64,000 bases of DNA from Candidatus Amarolinea dominans (GTDB taxonomy: Bacteria > Chloroflexota > Anaerolineae > SSC4 > Amarolineaceae), in NCBI GenBank assembly GCA_016719785.1, contig JADJYJ010000004.1, forward strand, positions 124,001 through 188,000. The letters run 5' to 3'. Position numbers and translations under genes: made by a program. Below are positions 24,583 through 33,152 of the stretch, piece by piece; the stretch's first letter is position 1; each line of letters starts with the position of its first letter. Below the pieces are notes generated by a model, which saw only the letters and a list, made by a program, of their open reading frames with translations, made no database searches and was not told the DNA's origin.

Positions 24583-24765
24583 TCAGGCCTTTTTCTGCAG
24601 CGTCTTCAGGCACTTGGTGCATGCACGAACCCGGCGTGATTGACCATCCACCATAATGGTCTTGCGCTGGATATTGACCCGCCACATGTGACGAGTGTGT
24701 CGGGCCGAAAAGCTCACCCGGTTACCAAACTGCGGCTTCTTGCCGCACATTTCACACATTGCCAT
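24583..24765 (-). CDS. rpmB: 50S ribosomal protein L28
   Basis: 60 residues: MAMCEMCGKKPQFGNRVS at the start, then RVRACTKCLKTLQKKA at the end. CxxC pairs at both ends make this the zinc-binding form of L28. TTGGGGGGTT precedes the ATG. As in many genomes it lies divergently just before an Asp23 - DAK2 block. It lies convergent to rlmN, with a shared hairpin between them. Confidence 0.96.
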   Translation of the reverse strand: MAMCEMCGKKPQFGNRVSFSARHTRHMWRVNIQRKTIMVDGQSRRVRACTKCLKTLQKKA

Positions 24766-25009
24766 GTCGAACCCCCCAAGGACGTGGCGCCGGTTTCACC
24801 TATGCTCTTGCAGCGAGAAGCCGTCGCACTCTGATTCTTGCGCCTGACTGTCGGGCAAAATAAACGCCCCGCAAAGTTGCAGGGCAGTTGGCCCAAAGTC
24901 GTGCCGTTCACTGAGGGTCATCTTACCACACGATGGCTTTTTCGCCAAAAGGGTCAGTAGGCGCGGTATGCACGTGGAGAAACCAGGTTCGGAAACCAGG
25001 ATAAGGCGA

Positions 25010-25384
25010 ATGAGAGAAATCATGGAAGAAACCAAACGAGGACGCATCGAGATTTCACCGACGGCCATTGCCACCCTTGCCAGCGAAGCGGTCTTGGAGT
25101 CGTACGGCGTGGTGGGCATGGCCAGCCGCAACTTGATTGACGGCATCAGCGAGATGCTGCAAGGTGAGCGCGCGCGCCGCGGCGTGGCCGTGCATATGGA
25201 CGACGATCGTATCACGATTGACCTCTACATCATCGTCCAATACGGCACCCGCATCTCCGAGGTAGCCCAAAGCGTGATGAATCGCGTTAAATTTACCCTG
25301 GAACAGACCCTGGGGCTGCCGGTGCAAGAGGTCAATGTCCATGTGCAAGGCCTGCGCATGAACGGCGGCGACCACTCGGCGTGA
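25010..25384 (+). CDS. Asp23/Gls24-family protein (first copy)
   Basis: About 124 residues from the ATG at 25010 (AAGGCGA upstream); ATG at 25022 is also possible. It contains GRIEISPTAIATLASEAVLE and VVGMASRN, then YIIVQYGTRISEVAQSVMNRV and VQEVNVHVQGL, the full Asp23 domain. These small proteins are linked to envelope and alkaline stress and are often encoded just before the DAK2-domain protein, as here. A second copy precedes nusB at 34920. Confidence 0.9.
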   Translation: MREIMEETKRGRIEISPTAIATLASEAVLESYGVVGMASRNLIDGISEMLQGERARRGVAVHMDDDRITIDLYIIVQYGTRISEVAQSVMNRVKFTLEQTLGLPVQEVNVHVQGLRMNGGDHSA

Positions 25385-25418
25385 GAGAAGCACGCGTGAC
25401 AGACAGGAGATTCCAGGT

Positions 25419-27131
25419 TTGACAGGAACATCTTTACCACAGAGCCAACCTGCGCCCCGGCTGGCCGACAAGTACCCTCCGGGGGCAGATGTGGCCAGCA
25501 TGGATGGGGCCGATTTTCGTCAGTTGTTCGAAGCCGGTTACGCGTGGTTGGCGCAGCACCACGAAAGTGTCAACGCGCTCAATGTCTTCCCGGTGCCCGA
25601 TGGCGATACCGGCACCAACATGCTGCTCACCATGCAATCAACCTGGGAGGAAATCGTCAAGGTGGATGGCGGCCACCTCGGCAAGATCATGCAGGCCGCG
25701 TCCCACGGCGCCCTGATGGGCGCGCGCGGCAATTCCGGTGTGATCCTGTCGCAAATTTTGCGCGGCATGGCGCGGGGCCTGGAACAAAACACCACCTGCA
25801 ACGCCAACCAACTGGCGCATGCCCTGCGGCTGGCATCCGACACAGCCTATAAAGGCGTCGTCAAGCCGGTAGAAGGCACCATCCTGACGGTCATCCGCCT
25901 GGTGGCCGATGCAGCCGAGAAGGCCGCGCAGCTCGATCATGACCTGCGCTTTGTCTTTCGCCGCATCACCCACACCGCGGCTGAGGCCGTGGCCAAAACC
26001 CCCAGTCTGCTGGCCGTTCTGGCGCAGGCCGGCGTGGTGGATGCCGGCGGCAAAGGCCTCTTTTATCTTCTGGAGGGCATGACGCGTGCCCTGGAAGGGG
26101 AACGCGTGACACAGGACAGCAGCCGGCAGGTCGCGTTTGCCGGTCAAGCCGACGCGCTGGAGGGCGAGTACGGCTTCGACATTCAGTTCATCCTGCAAGG
26201 CAGCAACCTGGACGTGGATGAGATTCGCCGTGTGATTACGGGCATGGGTGAATCGGTGCTGGTGGTGGGCGACCGGACTGCGGTCAAGGTTCACCTGCAT
26301 GCCGGTGAGCCGGGCGCTGCCCTCAACTACGGCGTCAGCGTCGGTCATATGAGCCGCATCATTGTCGAAAACATGGATGCCCAGTTTCAGGAGTTTGTGC
26401 ATGGCGAGGGCAGCGGTGACGGACCGTTGGCCGGCCGCAATCCGGCTCACACCGATGCGCAGCCGCTGCCCGCCGCCAGCATTGCCACGATCGTGGTGGC
26501 GCCGGGTGTGGGTCTGCAGCAGGTCTTCCAGAGCCTGGGCGCCAGCCAGGTCGTGGCCGGGGGCCAGACGATGAATCCGAGCACGCAAGAGCTGCTGGCC
26601 GCGGTGGAGGCAAGCGCAGCCGAGGATGTCATCATCCTGCCGAACAACAGCAACATCGTGATGGCGGCACAGCAGGCCAGCAGCCTGGCGCACAAGCGCG
26701 TGCATGTTGTCCCAAGCAAAACCATTCCGCAGGGCATCAGCGCGCTCATTGCCTTTCAGCCCGCGGACAGCGTCGCAAACAACCTCGCGGCCATGACCCG
26801 CGCCCTGGCCGCGATTGACACGGGTGAAATCACGGTGGCTGTGCGCAGCGCCACCTTCGATGACATCCGGGTCGCAGCCGGTGAAGTCATCGGCCTGCTC
26901 AACGACGTGCTCACCGCCCATGGCCACCAGGTGCAGGAAGTCGCCCTGGAGTTGCTGCGCCAAATGCAGGCAGAAACCCGCGAGATCATCACGATCTACC
27001 ACGGTCAGCCGGTGACCGCAGCCGAGGCGACGGCGCTGCAGGCTGTTCTGCGCGTCACCTATCCTGACCAGACCATCGAACTGGTCAACGGCGGACAGCC
27101 GCACTATCATTACATCCTTTCGGCCGAATAA
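25419..27131 (+). CDS. DAK2-domain protein (YloV / fatty acid kinase FakA-like)
   Basis: 570 residues if the TTG at 25419 is used (AGGAG ten bases before); ATG at 25500 gives a start closer to the family (MDGADFRQLFEAGYAWL). The nucleotide site LNVFPVPDGDTGTNM is complete, and MGARGNSGVILSQILRGMARG follows, as in DhaL/DAK2 domains. The C-terminal half carries ILPNNSNIVMAAQQA and VVPSKTIPQGISALIAF, as in FakA. FakA phosphorylates fatty acids held by FakB, a DegV-type carrier. A DegV gene follows after 21 bases, so the kinase-carrier pair is probably encoded here. Confidence 0.9.
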   Translation: MTGTSLPQSQPAPRLADKYPPGADVASMDGADFRQLFEAGYAWLAQHHESVNALNVFPVPDGDTGTNMLLTMQSTWEEIVKVDGGHLGKIMQAASHGALMGARGNSGVILSQILRGMARGLEQNTTCNANQLAHALRLASDTAYKGVVKPVEGTILTVIRLVADAAEKAAQLDHDLRFVFRRITHTAAEAVAKTPSLLAVLAQAGVVDAGGKGLFYLLEGMTRALEGERVTQDSSRQVAFAGQADALEGEYGFDIQFILQGSNLDVDEIRRVITGMGESVLVVGDRTAVKVHLHAGEPGAALNYGVSVGHMSRIIVENMDAQFQEFVHGEGSGDGPLAGRNPAHTDAQPLPAASIATIVVAPGVGLQQVFQSLGASQVVAGGQTMNPSTQELLAAVEASAAEDVIILPNNSNIVMAAQQASSLAHKRVHVVPSKTIPQGISALIAFQPADSVANNLAAMTRALAAIDTGEITVAVRSATFDDIRVAAGEVIGLLNDVLTAHGHQVQEVALELLRQMQAETREIITIYHGQPVTAAEATALQAVLRVTYPDQTIELVNGGQPHYHYILSAE

Positions 27132-27152
27132 TCGCTGCCTGGAGTCGTTCCT

Positions 27153-27998
27153 GTGTCTATGGTAAAAATTGTCACCGACAGCAACGCCCAACTCACGCCC
27201 GGAGTTGTCGAGCGCCTGGGTATCCATGTGGTTCCTCTGCGCATCCAACAGGGCAAACGGATCAGCCGTGAAGGTGTGGACGTCACGGCGCAAAATTACT
27301 TCTCGCGCCTGGAGCGCAGCAATACCCTGCCGGTTGACTTGCCGCCGCCGCAGCAAGAAATGGCCGACCTCTACACGCGCTTGCACCGCGAAACGGATCA
27401 GATTCTATCGCTGCACCTGTCAGCGCGCATCAACGACACCTGTGGCGTCGCGCGTGCCGCGGCCGCCAACCTGCTGGGCCGTTGCCGGATCACGATCCTC
27501 GATTCGCAGATGGTCTCTTTTGGTCTTGGCATCCTGGTTGAAGCCGCAGCCGAAGCGGCCGCCGCCGGCACGCGACTCGATGAAGTGGTGCGCCTGGTAC
27601 GCGGCATGGTGCCGCATCTGTACGGCGCCTTCTTTGTGGAAACACTCGGCTATCTGGAGCGCAGCCGGCAGATCAGCAAAGCCCAGGCCCTCCTGGGAAC
27701 CATGCTGGGCATCAAGCCTTTGTTGACCGTGGAGGACGGGGAGCTTTTGCCGGCGGAAAAGGTGCATACGCGCGAGCGTGCAGCCGAAAAGCTGGCCGAG
27801 TTCATCAGCGAGTTCTCGACCATCCACAAGATGGCAATCCTCCAGCATGGTTTCAACCCGGAGGCAGAGACCCTGCTCAAGCATCTACACGATCAATTGC
27901 CCAATCGGGAAATCCCTGTCTACACCTACAGTCCCTCGCTGGCCTGTCATCTGGGGCCAAGCGCCATCGGTGTGATTGTCTACGAAGGTCAGATTTAG
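27153..27998 (+). CDS. DegV-family fatty-acid-binding protein (FakB-like)
   Basis: 281 residues from GTG 27153, or 279 from ATG 27159. VKIVTDSNAQLTPGVVERLGI opens the DegV fold. SLHLSARINDTCGVA gives the fatty-acid carboxylate loop and VDLPPPQQEM stands in place of the usual TSQPS loop. LGYLERSRQISKAQALLGTMLGIKPLL is the usual second-domain signature. FakB proteins present fatty acids to the FakA kinase; the preceding gene is FakA-like. The recG start lies one base after its stop. Confidence 0.9.
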   Translation: MSMVKIVTDSNAQLTPGVVERLGIHVVPLRIQQGKRISREGVDVTAQNYFSRLERSNTLPVDLPPPQQEMADLYTRLHRETDQILSLHLSARINDTCGVARAAAANLLGRCRITILDSQMVSFGLGILVEAAAEAAAAGTRLDEVVRLVRGMVPHLYGAFFVETLGYLERSRQISKAQALLGTMLGIKPLLTVEDGELLPAEKVHTRERAAEKLAEFISEFSTIHKMAILQHGFNPEAETLLKHLHDQLPNREIPVYTYSPSLACHLGPSAIGVIVYEGQI

Positions 27999-27999
27999 C

Positions 28000-30960
28000 A
28001 TGACAAGCAAGTCGGAGCTACCAGGTGCGTTCGAGCGCCTGGGCAAGATTCTGGCGTTAGAAAAACGCCAGGGCTATCGCAACAAGGCCGTCATCGGCGG
28101 TCTCGACAAGTTTGCCGCGCGCTGGGAACAGGATGCACGCCAGGAGATTCCCAACGGCGCGCCGCTGATTGCGGAGATCGTCTCCCTGCTCACCGGGTAT
28201 CCGACCATGCCGGACCCGGAGGCGCGCGCGCGTGTGCTAAACGACATCGTGCTGCGCATGGGCCTGCCCGCGTCCCCGCCAATCACTGCCCAACCGGTCA
28301 GCCCGCGGCCGGCCACCGCCCAGGAAACCGGCGGCAAGGTGCAACCGCCGCGCCCGGCCACCGCCCAGGAAACCGGCGGCAAGGTGCAGCCGCCGCGCCC
28401 GGCTACCGCCCAGGAAACCGGCGGCAAGGTGCAACCGCCGCGCCCGGCCACCGCCCAGGAAACCGGCGGCAAGGTGCAACCGCCGCGCCCGGCCACCGCC
28501 CAGGAAACCGGCGGCAAGGTGCAACCGCCGCGCCCGGAGATGCGCCAGCAACCTCAGCCTGCGCAGCCGCCCGCGCCAAAAGAAAAACCGGCGCCGGCGC
28601 AGACTCAATCCCCAGTCAGGCCACCACGCGGCCCGGACAAGGCCGCGCCGCCTGCCCCGCCGCGGGCCCAACCCGCGGCCGCCAGGAAGCCGGTCCCACC
28701 GCCCGCACGACCCGCGGCCGGCGGCAAGGGGGGACAGAAACAAGTTCCGGTCGGCACGAAGCCTGGGGGGCCGCCGGCCAAATTCAGCCAGCCTGAGCGC
28801 CCCGCCGCCCCGCCGCGCCCGGTCCCTGAGCGCCGCCCACCGGCGCGCCGCGCGCGCGGCCTCTCCACGGGCGAATTCAACCTGGGCTTGCAGGCGCCGG
28901 TCACCAGTTTGCCCAGCATCGGCCCTCATTACGCCGAGCTGTTGGAGCGCCTGCACATTGCCACGGTCGAGGATTTGCTCTGGCACTTTCCCCATCGCTA
29001 CGTTGACTACAGTCACCTCAAACCCATTGCCTCGCTGACCCGCGGCGAAGAGGTGACCATTCTGGGCACCGTCTGGGAGGTGCAGGAGCGCTCCCAGTTC
29101 AACGGCCGCCATGTCATCCAGGCCATTGTGGCCGATGCCAGCGGCACGATTCAGGTGACCTGGTTCAATCCTTACGTGAAGAATCAGGTCAAGCCCGGTC
29201 GCGTGCTGGCCCTCAGCGGCAAAACCGACCTCTACATGGGGCGGCTGGTGATGAACAGCCCCCAGTGGGAGCCGCTGGATCAAGAACTGGTGCATACGGC
29301 CCGCCTGGTGCCCATGTATCCGCTGACCAAAGACCTGAGCCAACGCTGGCTGCGGCAGCGGATCAAGCAGGTGGTGGATGCCTGGGCCAGTCACATCACC
29401 GACTTCCTGCCCGACCGGATCCTGGCCTCCACCCGGCTGATGTCACTGGCCAAAGCCCTGGCCCAGGTCCACTTCCCTGACAGCGCCGAGCAACTGGAGC
29501 AGGCCCGCCGGCGGTTGGCCTTCGACGAGCTGTTCATGATCCAGATCGGAGCGCTGCGTCGCCGCAACCTGTGGCGCGGACAACCGGCGTCGCGCCTGGT
29601 CGTCACTGAGCCAGACCTGGCGCGTTTCCAGGCCTGCCTGCCCTTCACCCTGACGGCTGCGCAGCAGCGCGCCCTGGGCGAAATTCTGAAGGACATGCAG
29701 GACATGCGCCCGATGAGCCGCCTGCTGCAAGGCGATGTTGGCTCTGGCAAGACGGTGGTGGCCGCCATCGCCATGTGGGTTGCCGCGCAAAATCAGAGGC
29801 AGGCCGCGCTGATGGCGCCAACGGAAATTCTGGCCGAGCAACACTTTGCCGGCCTCACGCGCCTGTTTGCACGGCTGACCGAACAGGGCCTGGAAGCGCC
29901 GTCGCTGGCGCTGTTGACCGGCAGCCTGAAGGATGCAGACAAGGAGGCTGTTGTTGCCCGCCTGGCCAACGGGGAAATCCAGGTGGTCGTTGGCACCCAT
30001 GCACTGATTCAGCAGGGCGTCACCTTTGCCAACCTGGGACTGGCTGTGGTAGATGAACAGCAGCGCTTTGGCGTGGAGCAGCGCGCCGCGCTCAAACAAG
30101 CGGGACGCGCCCAGGAGCAGCCGCTGACACCCCACCTGCTGGTGATGAGCGCGACCCCCATCCCGCGCTCGTTGGCGCTGACCGTTTATGGCGATCTTGA
30201 CCTGTCTATTATTGACGAGCTGCCGCCCGGTCGCCAGCCGATCAAGACCTATGTGATTCATCCGGACGAACGCGAGCGCGCATACGGCTTCGTGCAGTCC
30301 CAGGTGGCCCAGGGCCGCCAAGTTTACATCATCTGCCCGTTGGTTGAGGAATCGGAACAGACGGAGGCGCGGGCGGCGGTCGCCGAGCATGAACGCCTGC
30401 AGCGCGAGGTCTTCCCGCGGCTGTCGTTGGGCCTGCTGCATGGCCGCATGAGGGGCGACGAGAAGGAAACAGTAATGCAGGCCTTTGCGCGCAACGAAAC
30501 GCAAGTGCTGGTCTCCACCTCGGTGGTAGAGGTTGGCATTGACGTACCCAATGCAACCGTCATGTTGGTGGAAGGCGCCAATCACTTTGGCCTGGCCCAG
30601 TTGCACCAGTTCCGCGGGCGCGTCGGCCGCGGTGAGTTTGCCTCCTTCTGCCTGCTGCTCGTCGAGCGTACCGATCAGACAGAAGATGAACGGCTGCGGG
30701 CCATGGTGCAGACGCAGGATGGCTTCAAGCTGGCCGAGATTGATCTGCAACTGCGCGGCCCCGGCGATTTCCTGGGGACACGCCAGAGCGGCCTACCCAG
30801 TCTGCACATGGCCAGCCTGGGTGATGTGCGCCTGCTGGACATGGCACGCAGCGAAGCGCAGCAACTGCTGGAGCTTGACGCGACCCTCAGCCAACCGGAA
30901 CAGCGCGGCCTTGCCACACGGCTTGACCACTTTTGGCGCGATCAAGGAGATGTGAGTTAG
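28000..30960 (+). CDS. recG: ATP-dependent DNA helicase RecG with long N-terminal extension
   Basis: 986 residues from the ATG at 28000, against about 690 in E. coli. Residues 1-95 are a helical segment (GAFERLGKILALEKRQGY). Residues 102-176 are five tandem 15-residue units PRPATAQETGGKVQP, and a Pro/Ala/Lys-rich linker runs to about 290. The RecG core then begins: SLPSIGPHYAELLERL, the OB-fold wedge, Walker A GDVGSGKT (578-585), motif II DEQQRFG (about 685-691, where DEQHRFG is usual), MSATPIPRSLALT and the VGRGEFASFCLL region. RecG remodels stalled replication forks and Holliday junctions. Confidence 0.95.
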   Translation: MTSKSELPGAFERLGKILALEKRQGYRNKAVIGGLDKFAARWEQDARQEIPNGAPLIAEIVSLLTGYPTMPDPEARARVLNDIVLRMGLPASPPITAQPVSPRPATAQETGGKVQPPRPATAQETGGKVQPPRPATAQETGGKVQPPRPATAQETGGKVQPPRPATAQETGGKVQPPRPEMRQQPQPAQPPAPKEKPAPAQTQSPVRPPRGPDKAAPPAPPRAQPAAARKPVPPPARPAAGGKGGQKQVPVGTKPGGPPAKFSQPERPAAPPRPVPERRPPARRARGLSTGEFNLGLQAPVTSLPSIGPHYAELLERLHIATVEDLLWHFPHRYVDYSHLKPIASLTRGEEVTILGTVWEVQERSQFNGRHVIQAIVADASGTIQVTWFNPYVKNQVKPGRVLALSGKTDLYMGRLVMNSPQWEPLDQELVHTARLVPMYPLTKDLSQRWLRQRIKQVVDAWASHITDFLPDRILASTRLMSLAKALAQVHFPDSAEQLEQARRRLAFDELFMIQIGALRRRNLWRGQPASRLVVTEPDLARFQACLPFTLTAAQQRALGEILKDMQDMRPMSRLLQGDVGSGKTVVAAIAMWVAAQNQRQAALMAPTEILAEQHFAGLTRLFARLTEQGLEAPSLALLTGSLKDADKEAVVARLANGEIQVVVGTHALIQQGVTFANLGLAVVDEQQRFGVEQRAALKQAGRAQEQPLTPHLLVMSATPIPRSLALTVYGDLDLSIIDELPPGRQPIKTYVIHPDERERAYGFVQSQVAQGRQVYIICPLVEESEQTEARAAVAEHERLQREVFPRLSLGLLHGRMRGDEKETVMQAFARNETQVLVSTSVVEVGIDVPNATVMLVEGANHFGLAQLHQFRGRVGRGEFASFCLLLVERTDQTEDERLRAMVQTQDGFKLAEIDLQLRGPGDFLGTRQSGLPSLHMASLGDVRLLDMARSEAQQLLELDATLSQPEQRGLATRLDHFWRDQGDVS
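28303..28527 (+). repeat. Five 45-bp tandem repeats within recG
   Basis: Five almost identical in-frame copies, 28303-28527, each encoding PRPATAQETGGKVQP. Copies differ at only one or two third-base positions, which suggests recent expansion and a length-variable linker. Confidence 0.95.
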
Positions 30961-30964
30961 CACC

Positions 30965-31444
30965 ATGACCATTGCCCTCTATCCCGGCACCTTTGATCCG
31001 ATTCACAACGGGCACATTGACATTGCGACACGGGCGGCCGGCCTGTTCGAGCACGTCATCGTTGGCCTGTACGACCGCCCCGCCAAGCGTCTGTTATTCA
31101 GCGCCGATGAACGCGCGCAGATGGCACGCCTGGCGCTGGCCCATCTACCCAATGTCACGGTGCAGTTGTACAGCAGCTTGACGGTGGATTTTGCCGGCCA
31201 GATCGGCGCCAGCGTGGTGGTGCGCGGCCTGCGCGCCATTTCTGACTTCGAATTCGAGTTCCAACTGGCCTTGACCAACAAGAAATTGGCGCCCGGCGTG
31301 GAGACCGTCGGCCTGATGAGCAGCCTGGAATACCTGTTCCTCAGCTCGACCATTCTCAAGGAAGTGGCCTTGCTCAACGGGCCGGTGAGCGATCTGGTGC
31401 CCCCTCACGTCGAAGCAGCGCTGCAGCAGAAAGCCGCCACATGA
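30965..31444 (+). CDS. coaD: Pantetheine-phosphate adenylyltransferase
   Basis: 159 residues. It begins with YPGTFDPIHNGHIDIATRAA, carrying the HxGH nucleotidyl-transfer motif (HNGH). VVVRGLRAISDFEFEFQLAL and a C-terminal SSTILKEVALLNGPVSDLVP follow, all typical of CoaD; the last motif is usually SSSLVKEVA. CoaD makes dephospho-CoA from 4'-phosphopantetheine and ATP. The gene starts four bases after recG, as in many bacteria. Repeat copy C begins two bases after its stop. Confidence 0.96.
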   Translation: MTIALYPGTFDPIHNGHIDIATRAAGLFEHVIVGLYDRPAKRLLFSADERAQMARLALAHLPNVTVQLYSSLTVDFAGQIGASVVVRGLRAISDFEFEFQLALTNKKLAPGVETVGLMSSLEYLFLSSTILKEVALLNGPVSDLVPPHVEAALQQKAAT

Positions 31445-31446
31445 GA

Positions 31447-31516
31447 TACTGCAAGCGGGCACGAATTGCGCCTGACCCCTTAGGCGGAAAAGTGAAGTCT
31501 ATTCCCGCTTGCAGTA
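31447..31516 (+). repeat. Palindromic dispersed element, copy C
   Basis: 70 bp with perfect 13-bp inverted ends (TACTGCAAGCGGG and CCCGCTTGCAGTA), flanked on both sides by GAGA. Its interior matches copies A and B. It starts two bases after the coaD stop. Confidence 0.88.
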
Positions 31517-31613
31517 GAGATGCAAACTCGGGGAAAGTTGGCGTCTCTCGCCCCGATGACATCGCCCGCTGCATCGGAGTCAAGAGATAGAGATCGGAGA
31601 GGTGGAGATTGGC

Positions 31614-32072
31614 ATGGAAATTCTGCAGCTCGTAGACCAGTTCGAGAGCATGCTGCACAACAGTTGGCGCGTCCCCCTGACCAGCCGGCTGTTGGTGAGC
31701 GAGGCCGACTGCATCCGGCTGATTGATCAGATGCGCATGACGGTGCCAGAGGTGGTCAAACAGGCCCAACGCACGGTGCAAGAGCGTGAGCGCGTCCTGG
31801 CCCAGGCCAAAGAGGAGTCCGAGCGCATCGTGACGCGTGCGCGTGAGCGGGCGCTGGAACTGGTCGCCGAGCATGGCATCATGCAAGCGGCGCAGCAGCG
31901 GGCCGCGGCCGTGGTGCAGGACGCCGAGCAACAGGTGGCGCAGTTGCACCACGACGCCGATGATTATGCCATCCACTCGCTGCAAAACCTGGGTGAGCAC
32001 CTGGAGCACATGCTGACCGAGGTGCGCAACGGGATTGCCGTGCTCAAGCCGGACAGCGGCCCGAACGAATGA
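31614..32072 (+). CDS. Coiled-coil protein resembling the ATP synthase subunit b / DivIVA type
   Basis: 152 residues from the ATG at 31614 (GGAG seven bases upstream); GTG 31602 is an alternative. After a short N-terminal segment (MEILQLVDQFESMLHNSW), residues about 40-110 form a charged coiled coil rich in Glu, Gln and Arg (QAKEESERIVTRARERALEL), as in the dimerisation region of F0 subunit b. It has no membrane segment, so it is not a complete subunit b. Similar genes often sit between coaD and yceD. Function unknown. Confidence 0.7.
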   Translation: MEILQLVDQFESMLHNSWRVPLTSRLLVSEADCIRLIDQMRMTVPEVVKQAQRTVQERERVLAQAKEESERIVTRARERALELVAEHGIMQAAQQRAAAVVQDAEQQVAQLHHDADDYAIHSLQNLGEHLEHMLTEVRNGIAVLKPDSGPNE

Positions 32073-32121
32073 ATTCGTGACGACGAAGCGTTTTCATCTC
32101 CGGCAGGTGTGCCCACTTTTC

Positions 32122-32150
32122 TTGACGACCGGCGCACTCTCGCCTATAAT
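32122..32150 (+). promoter_or_regulatory. Sigma-70 type promoter of the yceD-rpmF operon
   Basis: TTGACG (32122-32127), 17-bp spacer, TATAAT (32145-32150); leader of about 78 bases to the yceD start. Confidence 0.8.
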
Positions 32151-32234
32151 GTCATGCTGATTGGCAGCCGGTGATGTGTTCCTGCCGATCAGCAGAGGAA
32201 GTGATGGCGTCCCCCGCGGTCGAAAAGGTGTGCG

Positions 32235-32777
32235 ATGGATCTAAAATTCAATGTGGCACAGCTTCTCAAAGAACCGGTTGGTGCGACGCGGCGGTATGAG
32301 TTGGAAGAGGATGTACAGGAGCTGCTGGCGGAATTACCGCTGGTTGCCCCTGTCTCGGGACGTGTTCAGCTCTTGCACATTCCCGGCGGAGTGCTGGCCA
32401 CGGGCACGCTGCAAACAACTGTGGCCACCGAGTGCAAACGCTGCCTGAAGCCGCTGGCCCTTGCGACTGACTTCGAAATGGAAGAGGAGTTCAAGTCCAC
32501 GGTGGATGTTTTGACCGGGACACCGCTGCCGACGGCAGCCGAGGAAGATGCGGCCTTGCTCATCAATGCGCATCACATCCTGGACCTGGGTGAAATCATC
32601 CGCCAGGATTTGCTGTTGACGGCCGCACCGGCGGTCTTGTGCCAGCCAGACTGCCGGGGACTGTGCCCGACCTGTGGAAAAGATCTCAACGAAGGCCCTT
32701 GCGAGTGCCAAACGGAAATAGAAGACCCGCGCTGGGCGGACTTGAGTCACCTGTTAAAAAAGACATCAAAAAAGTAA
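32235..32777 (+). CDS. YceD-family (DUF177) protein
   Basis: 180 residues. TVATECKRCLKPLALATDFEM in the middle, then LDLGEIIRQDLLLTAAP and LCQPDCRGLCPTCGKDLNEGPC, give the cysteine-rich signature of YceD/DUF177. The family is almost always encoded next to rpmF and is implicated in 23S rRNA accumulation or large-subunit assembly. rpmF follows after 18 bases, so the pair is an operon with its own promoter. Confidence 0.93.
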   Translation: MDLKFNVAQLLKEPVGATRRYELEEDVQELLAELPLVAPVSGRVQLLHIPGGVLATGTLQTTVATECKRCLKPLALATDFEMEEEFKSTVDVLTGTPLPTAAEEDAALLINAHHILDLGEIIRQDLLLTAAPAVLCQPDCRGLCPTCGKDLNEGPCECQTEIEDPRWADLSHLLKKTSKK

Positions 32778-32795
32778 AGAGGAGATTGTCAACCA

Positions 32796-33002
32796 ATGCC
32801 ACCATTAACGAAACATCGGTTTTCACACGGCCGCACTCATCGCCGCCGCGCGCATGACGCCCTGACCCTGCCCCAATTGATCGAGTGCCCCCATTGCAAG
32901 ACGCCCCGCCTGGCACACCAGGTTTGCCCCAGTTGTGGTTTTTACAAGGGCGTGGAAGTCGTCAAGCAGGAAGCGAAGGACAAGAAGAAGCCGTCTGCGT
33001 AA
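32796..33002 (+). CDS. rpmF: 50S ribosomal protein L32
   Basis: 68 residues. MPPLTKHRFSHGRTHRRRAHDA is the basic N-terminal arm, and CPHCKTPRLAHQVCPSCGFYKG holds the zinc ribbon with four cysteines. The Lys-rich tail (KQEAKDKKKPSA) is longer than usual but normal for this group. It lies 18 bases after yceD, with AAGAGGAGATT ahead of the ATG. Confidence 0.96.
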   Translation: MPPLTKHRFSHGRTHRRRAHDALTLPQLIECPHCKTPRLAHQVCPSCGFYKGVEVVKQEAKDKKKPSA

Positions 33003-33076
33003 GTGAACCGGACGACTGCAAGTCGCTGCAACCTGTAGATGAAGTAGAAGTAGAAGTAGATACAGTAGATGAAGCA

Positions 33077-33124
33077 GATGAAGGACGAAGCGTAGCTCCT
33101 GGCAGCGTAGATTCGTCCTTCATC
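33077..33124 (+). terminator. Hairpin after rpmF
   Basis: A perfect 13-bp inverted repeat (GATGAAGGACGAA and its complement), 33077-33089 and 33112-33124, followed by TTTCG. It lies in a 150-base gap that also contains AGTAGA-type trinucleotide repeats and a 20-base repeat shared with 2053-2072. The short T-run makes termination plausible but not certain. Confidence 0.5.
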
Positions 33125-33152
33125 TTTCGTAGCGATCGCTTGACAACCGACT

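Noticed and set aside
25638..27386. A long minus-strand frame opposite the DAK2 gene
   Set aside because: The plus-strand product has complete family motifs, whereas the minus frame has low-complexity His/Gln-rich sequence.
28303..28527. 45-bp repeats in recG as a CRISPR or mobile array
   Set aside because: Contiguous with no spacers, and in frame within recG.
33003..33152. A gene in the gap after rpmF
   Set aside because: Trinucleotide repeats and a hairpin explain the open stretches; no start with a ribosome-binding site.
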